Shown piece by piece: positions 1 to 7,400 of a DNA stretch of 8,649 nucleotides. The position numbers and the translations under genes are program-made. Numbering within the stretch: position 1 is the stretch's first letter; each line of letters starts with the position of its first letter. The notes beneath the pieces were generated by a model. That model ran no database searches. It saw nothing but the letters and a program-made list of their open reading frames with translations, and was not told the origin of the DNA. Location of the stretch: positions 1-8,649 of the forward strand of contig JAHYYD010000087.1 in assembly GCA_019425105.1 (NCBI GenBank). The letters run 5' to 3'. This stretch comes from Actinomycetota bacterium (GTDB taxonomy: Bacteria; Actinomycetota; Actinomycetes; Actinomycetales; Actinomycetaceae).

Positions 1-676
1 CGGTGTACGAGCCGCCCGAGTTCTTCGCCTGCGGGTATGTCGCCAGGTGCGTCAGGTCCTTCGTGTACAGGACACCGTCGAGGCTCTGGTAGTTCTGGTT
101 CGCCGCGTCAACCTCGATGCTCTCCAGGAGCGGGGTGCGTGCAAATGCTGCGAACAGGCCGTCGGCCTGGACGTTCGGGCCGACGTGGACGGAGCGCAGC
201 TTCGCCATGTCGCTGAAGGTCTCGAGGCCTGCCGTCTTGAGAGAACGAGGCAGGGAAACGCTCTCCAGGGGTGTGTACGAAAAGGCGCGGTCCCCGATCG
301 TCTCCAGCTGCGAGGGGTGCGCGTCATCGTCCTGGAAGGTGACCTGGGTGAGCGGCTGGCCGGCGAAAGCAGAGTCGTCGATTGCGCGAACACTCGCGGG
401 GATCCACACGCTGGTCACCTGCGCACCACTGAAGGCGTTCGTGCTGATCTCGGTCACCCCCTCGGGGATGCGCACCTGCGTTGCGCTACCCGTGTACGAC
501 ACGAGGACGCCGTCGTCGATGGTGAACCCATCGGCATCGGCGCGCAGCGGGGCGGCAGCATTGACCTGACCGAATGCGCCCGTGTCGGCCGCGAGCGCGG
601 CAGGGACACCTACCCCGGTCAGGGACAGGGCGCCGGCGAGCGCAAACGCCAGCACAATTGAGTTGCGATGGGACAT
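1..676 (-). CDS. BspA-like leucine-rich repeat surface protein, N-terminal part (runs off the window)
   Basis: A secreted surface protein of the BspA (LRR_5) type, a family linked to adhesion to host proteins and other bacteria; binding partners here cannot be read from sequence. The reading frame stays open from ATG 676 to the left edge, giving 225 complete codons with the C-terminus missing. Residues 1-29 form a signal peptide with an Ala-Leu-Ala cleavage site, followed by a short linker. From about residue 51 come LRR_5 units of the type IPEGVTEISTNAF, including the block TFQDDDAHPSQL. The start is supported by AAGGGG (683-688) six bases upstream. The LRR part is collinear with that of the complete BspA-like gene at 1198-4257, from which it differs by lacking two N-terminal Ig-like domains. 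Whether it ends in wall-binding repeats cannot be seen. Family call is sure; function is inferred. Confidence 0.9.
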   Translation of the reverse strand, partial: MSHRNSIVLAFALAGALSLTGVGVPAALAADTGAFGQVNAAAPLRADADGFTIDDGVLVSYTGSATQVRIPEGVTEISTNAFSGAQVTSVWIPASVRAIDDSAFAGQPLTQVTFQDDDAHPSQLETIGDRAFSYTPLESVSLPRSLKTAGLETFSDMAKLRSVHVGPNVQADGLFAAFARTPLLESIEVDAANQNYQSLDGVLYTKDLTHLATYPQAKNSGGSYT

Positions 677-695
677 ATGAAACCCCTTCTATTGA

Positions 696-701
696 CAGCT
701 G
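696..701 (-). promoter_or_regulatory. CAGCTG palindrome in the leader of the partial BspA gene
   Basis: The palindrome CAGCTG lies inside ACCAGCTGT, 20 bases before the ATG at 676. The same nonamer occurs at the identical distance before the subtilisin-like gene, and the two leaders align without gaps through the ATG. This suggests common ancestry of the leader, or a shared 5'-UTR element. A regulatory role is inference only. Confidence 0.35.
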
Positions 702-716
702 GTAAGGGTGGGATCC

Positions 717-744
717 GTGTTAGCAACGCGATACCCGATGTCAA
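717..744 (-). promoter_or_regulatory. Candidate sigma-70-type promoter of the partial BspA gene
   Basis: On the minus strand a perfect -35 hexamer TTGACA (739-744) is followed after 16 bases by TAACAC (717-722), with a TG one base before it as in an extended -10. Transcription would start around 709-711, giving a leader of about 33 bases before ATG 676. The -10 is a moderate match only, so the call rests on the perfect -35, the spacing and the position. Confidence 0.5.
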
Positions 745-750
745 ACATAT

Positions 751-762
751 CCCTTCGAAGGG
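751..762. promoter_or_regulatory. 12-bp palindrome next to the -35 box, possible operator
   Basis: CCCTTCGAAGGG is a perfect 12-bp palindrome six bases upstream of the TTGACA hexamer at 739-744. That position suits an activator or repressor site for the partial BspA gene. No regulator is encoded in the window, and the motif was not seen at the other promoters, so its role is inferred. Confidence 0.3.
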
Positions 763-781
763 TTTTCAGATACCCCCTGAG

Positions 782-810
782 ACTCACCTTCTCACCATGT
801 GTCGGTGAGT
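782..810. repeat. Inverted repeat cluster with two alternative pairings
   Basis: ACTCACC (782-788) is an exact inverse of GGTGAGT (804-810) with a 15-base loop. A second CTCACC (791-796) can also pair with GGTGAG (804-809), with a 7-base loop. The two pairings exclude each other. The element lies between the candidate small ORF and the promoter at 717-744. It could be a set of three half-sites for a DNA-binding protein or a switchable RNA hairpin; nothing in the sequence decides between them. Confidence 0.3.
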
Positions 811-902
811 GTATCGCTTCTTTGCATGGGGTACCCTGCGTCAACCCACACGATCGGAGAGCACTCAGGGATCGGGCACGGGCATGATTGCGCCCAATTT
901 AT

Positions 903-989
903 CTAGGGTTTCACAGCATCTTTCCAACGCATCTGACAAATCGACCGAGCGCGCAGATTATGGTGACAGGACCCAACAATTAGCCGCAT
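903..989 (-). CDS. Candidate 28-aa small ORF, possible leader peptide
   Basis: A short frame on the minus strand from ATG 989 to TAG 903 encodes 28 residues beginning MRLIVGSCHHNLRARSIC. It has the strongest ribosome binding site in the window, AAGGAGG (998-1004), eight bases before the ATG. There is no signal peptide or membrane segment. The pattern His-x-Asn-Leu, basic residues, then Ser-Ile-Cys loosely resembles Cys-containing leader peptides that precede sulfur-metabolism and transporter genes in actinobacteria (general knowledge; a weak match). The gene downstream in the same direction is the partial BspA gene, 226 bases away, with its own candidate promoter between. A 14-bp near-palindrome (1005-1018, arms GTCGAT/ATCGAC) abuts the binding site. 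A GTG at 993 would give only 11 codons and is less well spaced. Translation is plausible; function is unknown. Confidence 0.4.
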   Translation of the reverse strand: MRLIVGSCHHNLRARSICQMRWKDAVKP

Positions 990-1122
990 ACACGTGTCCT
1001 CCTTGTCGATGAATCGACCTAATGGTCGAAGTGGCAATGAACGAGTCTCTTTTCCAATCTCACTCTTCCTCGCGCAGACTCCCCTGACATCCATCGACCA
1101 GATGGCTTGGTGTATGGGTGAG

Positions 1123-1162
1123 AAAAGGCCCGCGCCCCCGGAGATTCTCCGGGGGCGCGGGC
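1123..1162 (-). terminator. Intrinsic terminator of the complete BspA-like gene
   Basis: A 16-bp perfect GC-rich stem (1128-1143 with 1147-1162) closes a 3-base loop and is followed on the minus strand by TTTT (1123-1126). It begins 35 bases past the stop codon. The core CCCGCGCCCCCGGA is nearly identical to the hairpin after the subtilisin-like gene. Confidence 0.85.
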
Positions 1163-1197
1163 ACATGGTTTCCTAACTCAGCCTCTCGCGTGAGGCG

Positions 1198-4100
1198 TCA
1201 GCTCATGAGGCGTCCCGAATCGGCGAAGTCGTACCACGTCCAGCCAATCCAGTGACCACCCGTGTACATCGCTCCCGAATCAGTGCTCAAGTAATACCAG
1301 GAACCACCATCCATCAGCCAACCGGTCGCCATCGCACCACTGGACCTCAGGTAGTACCAGGTAGAGCCATCTTTGACCCAGCCGGTTGCCATCGCCCCAC
1401 TGGGCATCAGGTAATACCACGTCGAACCATCGAGCAACCAACCCGTGGCCATCGCCCCACTAGGCATCAGGTAATACCACGTCGAACCATCCTTGACCCA
1501 GCCGGTCACCATCGCCCCACTAGACGTCAGATAATACCACGTCGAACCATCGAGCAACCAACCCGTGGCCATCCGACCCGTCGCCGGATCCAGGTAATAC
1601 CAGGACGAGCCATCCTTCACCCAGCCACTCGCCTGAGCACCCGACGCATGATGGTAGAACCACGCACCATCCTCACTCACCCAGCCGGTACGCATATACC
1701 CGCGAGCGTCAAAACGATAGACCGAGTCGCCAATCCGCACCGACACACCAGCCGGGTACGAACCATCCGCGTAGCGATACCACCAACCGATAGAATCACT
1801 GATCCACGCCCCACCCTGCGGCGTGGGCGCAGGCGTCGGATCCGGAGTCGGAGCAGGCGTGGGCGCAGGCGTCGGATCCGGAGTCGGCTCAGGCGCAGGA
1901 GTCGGAACCGGGTCCACAGTCGGGTCGGGCGCCGGAGTCGGGTCCACAGTGGGCTCAGGCGCCGGAGTCGGGTCCACAGTGGGCTCAGGCGCAGGCGTCG
2001 GATCCGGAGTGGGCGCAGGCGTCGGATCCGGAGTCGGCTCAGGCGCAGGGGTCGGGTCGGGCGTGGGAACTGGAGTACCGATTATCGCCAGGTTCGTCGA
2101 AGTCACCAGGTACGAGGCATCGCGCGCGTCGACTCGCAGGTGGATATCTTCACTGGAAGGCGTGACCGTGATGCCCATTGAGGCAGAGTCCGCCCCATCA
2201 TCCTGCGGCATGTCGCTCCAATCCTGAAGGACCGACTCATGACCGTCTGCACCGATCTGCACGACTCGCACCTGTCGCCCACTCGGCACTCCACTCGCCA
2301 CGGTAGCTGTCACGGTCGCAGGCGCGCCCGACGGTGGCTTCATGGTGTAGTTTGCCCCCGCCTCGGCAACGCCTGAACCAGACAGCGTCAGTGATGCCGA
2401 AGAATAGGAGTGCAACTGCGACACGTCGTAGCCCCCAGCTACCATTGCGGCCTTCGCAACCGACCACGCGTGAGATCCTTCGGTTCCCGCCACATAGACG
2501 TGCGTATCTCCTGGGAATTCCCAGTTGTTGTAGCCACCGAGGTAAAAAGTCGTAAGGGTCGACGGGAGGATGATGAAGCGCGGGGCGATACCCCTATAGG
2601 AAATACTCGTCATTCCCTCACCGAAGAAAGCGCTCTCTCCGCGCTTGTCATCTGCAGTCCCGGTGTGCATAAACGAGCCATTGACACCGCCTCGTACGAC
2701 GAGGTGAGGAGTTTGTCGCACAGGCGAATCGTATGTCTTCATTTCCTTGATCTGCGTCCCAAACACAAGGGTTTCCATCTCCAGATCACCAAAGCCGTTG
2801 GCGACCTGCAGAGAGTCGGGAATGACAATGTTATTCAACTTGGTGCAGCCCGCAAACGCTCCGTCTTCAATGGTTGTCAACCCATCGGGCAAATCGATGC
2901 TCGTCAGAAACGCGTTTCCTGCCATGCCCCGCTTACCGATGGAAAGCAGTGTGGAAGGCAGAGTGATAGAGGAGAGATTCGTGTCCAAAAGGGCGTAATC
3001 GTCTATTACCTGGGTTCCCTCCACAACCGCATAGGAGCCACCGATATCCATGCGTCTCGGGAAAAGAACTAAGTGCGTGTGGTCCTTCGTGTAGAGGACA
3101 CCGTTGACAGTCTCGTAGTTCGGATTATCCGCATCCACCTCCACGTGGGACAGGCACCTGAATGCTAAAGGATCAGCACTCAGCGAACCCATTTCAACTT
3201 TGGGCCCAACATGAAGGGACTTCAGCAACCCCATGCCGCTAAACGCGCCCTCTTCAAGCTGCTCGACCGAGCGCGGCAGAACGAGGGCCTCAACCCTCGT
3301 ATAATCGAACGCTATGCCCTCGATGCGCTTCAGCTGGGACGGATGTTGATCGTCATCCTGGAACGTGATCGTCCTCAGTCTGGAACCGCTGAATGCACTG
3401 TATTTCAACTCCTGAACGCTAGCGGGAACCCAGACATGTTCAACGTACGTTCTCTCGAAGGCCTCTTCGCCGATCACGGTCACCCCATCAGGGATCGCAA
3501 TATCCGTCGCCTCACCCGTGTACTTAGTGAGGACGCCGTCCGAAATCACATAGTCATCTGTCGAAGGGGGACGCACGTCAACCACGGCCGAGGCGACTTT
3601 GACCTCACCCGCTGGAGTCGTCACGGTAGCCGTCAGCGTCGCACTCGCTGGCCCACGCGTGGCATGCACCGTGGCGGTCGGCCGATCCGAATCGGTAGTC
3701 AGCGTCCCCACCGAGGAAGAGTCAAGTGCCCAAGACACCTGACTCCCTTGAAGTGAAGGGGCTAAAAGCGCGTTGACGAGCAGTTGCCGTCCACCTGCGA
3801 CCGTCAACGCGGATTCCGGCAGCTCGATCCCAGTCTCCTCGGATACGGAACGAACCTGGATTCGAACAGTATCCGTTATAACTTCCATGTCCCCATAGGT
3901 CGCGCTCACCTGCGCATCGCCCGGGGTAAGGGCGGTAACGACACCGTTCGCATCCACGGTCGCGACGGACTCGTCCGAGGACTTCCAGGTGACAGGTGCG
4001 GAATCCGGATGCGAATTCTCAAAATCGACAGGCTCGACGGCGATGCTCTGCCCCGGGGCCAGAGCCGTGCTGTGTGGCTGTAGTTGCCAAAACGGATAGG

Positions 4101-4257
4101 GGGCCGGATCGCGTGAGATCTTGCATTCCGCTGAGCGGTAACCGACCGGATCGATGTCTTCAGTAGCGGCACCATTGGCTGCTGGGACACCGACAATGGT
4201 GAAAGCTAGAGCACCGGCCGCGGCGAGCGCCAGCGCCTTCAATGTTCGTTGGGACAT
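1198..4257 (-). CDS. BspA-like LRR surface protein with Ig-like domains and cell-wall-binding repeats
   Basis: A 1019-residue secreted, wall-attached protein; adhesion is the usual role of such proteins but the ligand is unknown. In order: signal peptide (1-29); a Big_2 Ig-like domain (about 64-136, with [15 protein letters not shown]); a second Ig-like domain (about 143-230); BspA/LRR_5 repeats (about 236-600, e.g. [15 protein letters not shown]); a domain not recognised (about 610-728); a Pro-Thr-Asp/Glu linker (about 730-815); and Trp/Gly-rich wall-binding repeats (about 816-1019, unit [20 protein letters not shown]), which resemble CW_binding_1/choline-binding repeats. There is no LPXTG motif, so attachment is probably non-covalent through the C-terminal repeats. 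ATG 4257 is supported by AAGGGGAG (4264-4271) six bases upstream and by alignment of its signal peptide with those of its neighbours. It is a tandem paralogue of the partial gene on its left. Confidence 0.95.
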   Translation of the reverse strand: MSQRTLKALALAAAGALAFTIVGVPAANGAATEDIDPVGYRSAECKISRDPAPYPFWQLQPHSTALAPGQSIAVEPVDFENSHPDSAPVTWKSSDESVATVDANGVVTALTPGDAQVSATYGDMEVITDTVRIQVRSVSEETGIELPESALTVAGGRQLLVNALLAPSLQGSQVSWALDSSSVGTLTTDSDRPTATVHATRGPASATLTATVTTPAGEVKVASAVVDVRPPSTDDYVISDGVLTKYTGEATDIAIPDGVTVIGEEAFERTYVEHVWVPASVQELKYSAFSGSRLRTITFQDDDQHPSQLKRIEGIAFDYTRVEALVLPRSVEQLEEGAFSGMGLLKSLHVGPKVEMGSLSADPLAFRCLSHVEVDADNPNYETVNGVLYTKDHTHLVLFPRRMDIGGSYAVVEGTQVIDDYALLDTNLSSITLPSTLLSIGKRGMAGNAFLTSIDLPDGLTTIEDGAFAGCTKLNNIVIPDSLQVANGFGDLEMETLVFGTQIKEMKTYDSPVRQTPHLVVRGGVNGSFMHTGTADDKRGESAFFGEGMTSISYRGIAPRFIILPSTLTTFYLGGYNNWEFPGDTHVYVAGTEGSHAWSVAKAAMVAGGYDVSQLHSYSSASLTLSGSGVAEAGANYTMKPPSGAPATVTATVASGVPSGRQVRVVQIGADGHESVLQDWSDMPQDDGADSASMGITVTPSSEDIHLRVDARDASYLVTSTNLAIIGTPVPTPDPTPAPEPTPDPTPAPTPDPTPAPEPTVDPTPAPEPTVDPTPAPDPTVDPVPTPAPEPTPDPTPAPTPAPTPDPTPAPTPQGGAWISDSIGWWYRYADGSYPAGVSVRIGDSVYRFDARGYMRTGWVSEDGAWFYHHASGAQASGWVKDGSSWYYLDPATGRMATGWLLDGSTWYYLTSSGAMVTGWVKDGSTWYYLMPSGAMATGWLLDGSTWYYLMPSGAMATGWVKDGSTWYYLRSSGAMATGWLMDGGSWYYLSTDSGAMYTGGHWIGWTWYDFADSGRLMS
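1321..1620 (-). repeat. 60-bp tandem repeats encoding 20-residue wall-binding units
   Basis: About five 60-base units in register, each coding for one 20-residue repeat with WYYL and SGAMATGW. Adjacent units alternate between Val-Lys-Asp-Gly and Leu-Leu-Asp-Gly types, so the higher-order period is 120 bases. For example, 1381-1440 and 1501-1560 differ at only six positions. Such near-identity suggests recent duplication or gene conversion. All units are multiples of three, so gain or loss would change length without shifting the frame. Confidence 0.85.
1816..2076 (-). repeat. Repetitive DNA for the proline-rich linker, including 3 x 30-bp tandem units
   Basis: This stretch codes for about 86 residues of [13 protein letters not shown] type that probably extend the protein through the wall. 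Inside it are three tandem 30-base units (1911-1940, 1941-1970, 1971-2000), each coding for [10 protein letters not shown] or a close variant; the last two units differ at two bases. Outside this core, shorter GGATCCGGAGT-containing units recur. Length change by slippage is likely. Confidence 0.8.
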
Positions 4258-4277
4258 CGTTGTCTCCCCTTGTGCTA

Positions 4278-4329
4278 CACGTGGGTCAAGGATAGGTGTG
4301 AGCCGCGACTACGCGGCCACCCTCTCACA
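4278..4329. promoter_or_regulatory. Leader region of the complete BspA gene: CACGTG palindrome and hairpin
   Basis: CACGTG (4278-4283) sits 21 bases before ATG 4257, matching in position the CAGCTG in the leaders of the other two large genes. Further upstream, GCCGCG (4302-4307) and CGCGGC (4312-4317) form a 6-bp stem with a 4-base loop, nested inside TGTGAG (4297-4302) and CTCACA (4324-4329). I could not find a convincing -35/-10 pair for this gene. A role in control of expression is inferred from position only. Confidence 0.3.
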
Positions 4330-4380
4330 ATAGGACATCAAAGATTCCTCCGTAAGCCTTTTGGTTATTTTCACGGATAT

Positions 4381-4421
4381 TGCCCCGCGCCCCCGGACAC
4401 AGTGTCCGGGGGCGCGGGGCA
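4381..4421 (-). terminator. Perfect GC-rich hairpin after the subtilisin-like gene, without a U-tract
   Basis: The 41 bases form a perfect palindrome around one central base, pairing as a 19-bp stem with a 3-base loop (4381-4399 with 4403-4421). It starts 23 bases past the stop codon at 4445. On the minus strand it is followed by ATATCCGTGAAAATAACC, with no run of T, and no U-tract lies on the plus side either. Stable U-less hairpins are thought to act as terminators in some actinobacteria. It may also allow read-through into the next gene, whose ATG lies about 125 bases on. Confidence 0.65.
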
Positions 4422-4444
4422 GGATCAGCCATCTCAGTCGCTGA

Positions 4445-7400
4445 CTAAGCGATCAGCTGACCATTATCAGCGAAGTGGTACCAGGTACCCCAGATGCGCA
4501 GCCAGCCCGTTGCCATCGCACCGGAGGGGCGATTCAGGTAGTACCAGTGTCCGCCATCCTTGAGCCATCCCGTCGCCATCGCGCCGTTGGCGGGCGACAG
4601 GTAGTACCAGGTGGCACCAACTTTCACCCACCCAGTGGCCATGACGCCGCTTTGCGGGCTCAAGTAATACCAGTGCACACCGGAGAGCAGCCAGCCGCTG
4701 GCCTGCGCCCCGGAGGCGGCGTGGTAATACCACTGCCCGCCGTCGAGCACCCAACCGGTACGCATGTAGCCCGACGCATCGAAACGGTACACATTCCCGT
4801 CGATGACGACTGACTCTCCCGAGGGGTAGGAACCGTCGTCGTATCGGTACCACCAGCCTCGACCATTGCGTTTCCAGGTGCCCGCCTTGTGCGCAGGGGC
4901 CGGGGCACTGACGTGGATCGTGGCGCTCGCCGAAACGAGCGAGGGCTGCGTCGGGTCGTAGACGGTCACCGTCGCATCCCCCGCACCCACCGCTGTCACG
5001 GTGCCGTCCTGACTGACCGTGGCCACGGCCTCGTTCGACGAGGACCACACCACATCGGTCACGCTCGCATCCGCGGGCTCGTGGGTGGCGCTCAGCGTCA
5101 CGCTCTCCCCGACGGACAGCGTCGCGTCAGTCTGCGAGAGCGCAAGCGACGTCATGGGAACGGGCTTCAGATCCACCTTCACCGTCCCCTTGTTCACCGG
5201 CCAGTCCCACACCTGCAGGTACACCGTCGAGGGATCACCGCCCGAACGCTCGGCGATCTGAGACAGCGGCACCTCGAAGTGGCCGTAGTGCCGACCATCG
5301 TCCCCGCGTTCGTCCGAACCGTAGAACTTCTCGCGCATGAAAGGCTCGCCATCCGCGCTCCACGAGAATCCGTACGCGGCTATAGGCGATGAATCGGTGG
5401 CATCGAAGGAGAGCTTGCGTTCATCTCCCTCGCCCAGTATCTGCACGTTGGAGATAACGGGCGGTGCCGTATCCACCGTCACCACATGGGTGAGGCGCTC
5501 GGTACGAGGCGAGGCACCGCCGGTCGTGCCTTCGATCGTGAGCGTATAGCGTCCGTCGGCCAGCGCATGGCCTTGCTCGTCATACCCGTCGAAGAGCGGT
5601 TGACTACCGAACGTAGCTTCCGCAGTGCTCACCTCGGAGTAGCGTCCATTGAAGACAGTCCGACTCTTCGGCGCTCCCCCCAACGTGTATGAACGCACGA
5701 CGTCGCCGGCCTCGTTCCGGTAGGTGTACGTCAACGACATGACGTCGCGCAGCAGGACCGTCGCCGGCGTCGCGTACGTCCGGGCGTTTTCTTCCGTCGA
5801 CCGCGAGATGATGTAGAGATGACGGTCATTCGTGCTAATCGCCGCGGCCTCTTCCACGTCAAACGGGTTGAGCTGCCCGAGTGTCAGCCCGTGGAAAGTC
5901 ATCGTGGACGTGCCGATCGTTCCCTCGCCGTACACGGGGCTGTCGAAGATCGGGGTCTCATCCGCCGACCCGTAGAAACCGAGGTACGGGACCGTCAGAT
6001 CGGGTTGCCCATCCGCGCTCGTCAACGTCACCGCGCCGTCAATGAACGTGCCCTTGGGCGTCTTCTCAGATGCGAACGAAGCGAACTGCGGCGTCGGGTT
6101 CACACTGACGGTCACGGTCGCGCTCGATGACGCCGGCACGGTGAGCGTGTCTGCAGAGAAGGTCAGGTCGATTCCCCTCCCAGCCCAGTTCGTCGAGTGC
6201 TTCGTATAGAGCAGACCGTTGACGTTTTCGGACAGCGCCTGTCCGCCCAGCGTGTATGTGTGGGCGGTGTCGGACAGATTGGTCAACTGCACCTGGAAGG
6301 TCCAGCCGCTGGTGCTCTCGCCCAGCTCAGCCTTCGGTCGCAACGAGTCCGAGGCGCCCACAACGCTCGGGTACACCGACGAGGTCGTGGCTGCCTGCGC
6401 ATCCACCATTCCTGCGCCAACCCAGCGCGGAGACCACAAGGTACCGTCCGGCGCAGAGGTATCGACGATCGGATGGGCGGTCCCCATCAGGAAGCTGGGA
6501 ACCAACGCGGACTTATCCTCGTCGCTCAGCCCCGCGAACATCGGATCGGTCGCCATGCGCTGACGCACGAGGGCGGCGACACCGGCAACTTGAGCCGACG
6601 CCTCGCCGGTGCCCGGCATCCGTTGATAGCCATTGCCGGGGATGGCAGCGTTGACGTTGCCACCCGGCGCGGCGATCTCCGGCTTGAGCCTCATGTCAGG
6701 GCCTGGGCCCCACGAGGAGGAACTCCACGGCGCGAGGCCGTCTGTCCCCTGCAGCGTGGAGCCGCCGACGGCAGCCACGGCGAGTACAGAGGAGTAGGAG
6801 GCGGGTGCACCGATTGCACCCAGGTCACGCACGCCCGTGCGCCACTCGGCTCGCCCGTCCTCTCCCGCTGGCGCGTCAACCGTGATACCCGCGTCGGACA
6901 GCCGGGCAAAGACGTCGTCGTACAGTGCCGACGCTTCACCGTCGAGATCACGATTCGCCATGAAGGACACGCAGACCGTGTCGGGCTTCAAGACCATCGC
7001 ATCATCGAGGGCCGCCAACAGGTCACTGTCACGCACGGTCCAAGTGCTATTAGAGAGGACCTTGGCGAGGATGAGCTGCGCATCGGGCGCACTCCCCTGA
7101 TAGGTCGCTCCGTTGGCTGCCGCGAGCGCCGCCATGCGAGTGCCGTGAGCGTGCACCGTATAGTCTTGCGGACCATAGCCATAGCCGATGGATGTGTTCG
7201 TGTCACGGTCCGCATAGTCGTAGACGAAAGGAATCTTGTCACTGACCCATGCGCCGCCTTGACCCGCATCCAGCTGGGACGTGAGGGACTCCATCTCGGC
7301 CTGCGGGAGGCGCAGCGCGGCGGTGTCCATCGTCCCGGCGAAGGCCTCGTGCGAGGTATCGAAACTCGCGTCAATAACTTCGATGACGCGCCCGCGTCCC

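Larger units (their letters stand above)
677..1197. other. 521-bp intergenic region between the two BspA-like genes
   Basis: This region holds no long gene. Reading leftwards (the direction of transcription) it contains the terminator of the complete BspA gene (1123-1162), a 28-codon candidate small ORF (903-989), a cluster of GGTGAG half-sites (782-810), a 12-bp palindrome (751-762) and a candidate promoter for the partial BspA gene (717-744). It is less GC-rich than the flanking genes. The longer plus-strand frames here show no ribosome binding site or recognisable protein. Confidence 0.7.

Noticed and set aside
829..836. GGGTACCC palindrome
   Set aside because: An isolated 8-bp palindrome is expected by chance in sequence of this length, and it has no promoter context.
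903..1166. 87-codon minus-strand frame extending the small ORF upstream
   Set aside because: Its upstream start lies within the terminator hairpin and lacks a ribosome binding site; only the 28-codon version from ATG 989 has a good one.
1321..1620. CRISPR-like 60-base periodicity
   Set aside because: Whole 60-base units are conserved with no unique spacers, and the period equals the 20-residue protein repeat.
1252..2227. Plus-strand frames with Arg-rich or Gly-Val-rich repeats (309 and 134 codons)
   Set aside because: The repeats merely mirror the wall-binding and proline-linker repeats of the minus-strand gene; they are not independent repeat proteins.
4302..4317. GCCGCG/CGCGGC hairpin as a terminator
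   Set aside because: The stem is only 6 bp, there is no U-tract, and it lies in the leader of the BspA gene after an already strong hairpin; kept only as a possible regulatory element.
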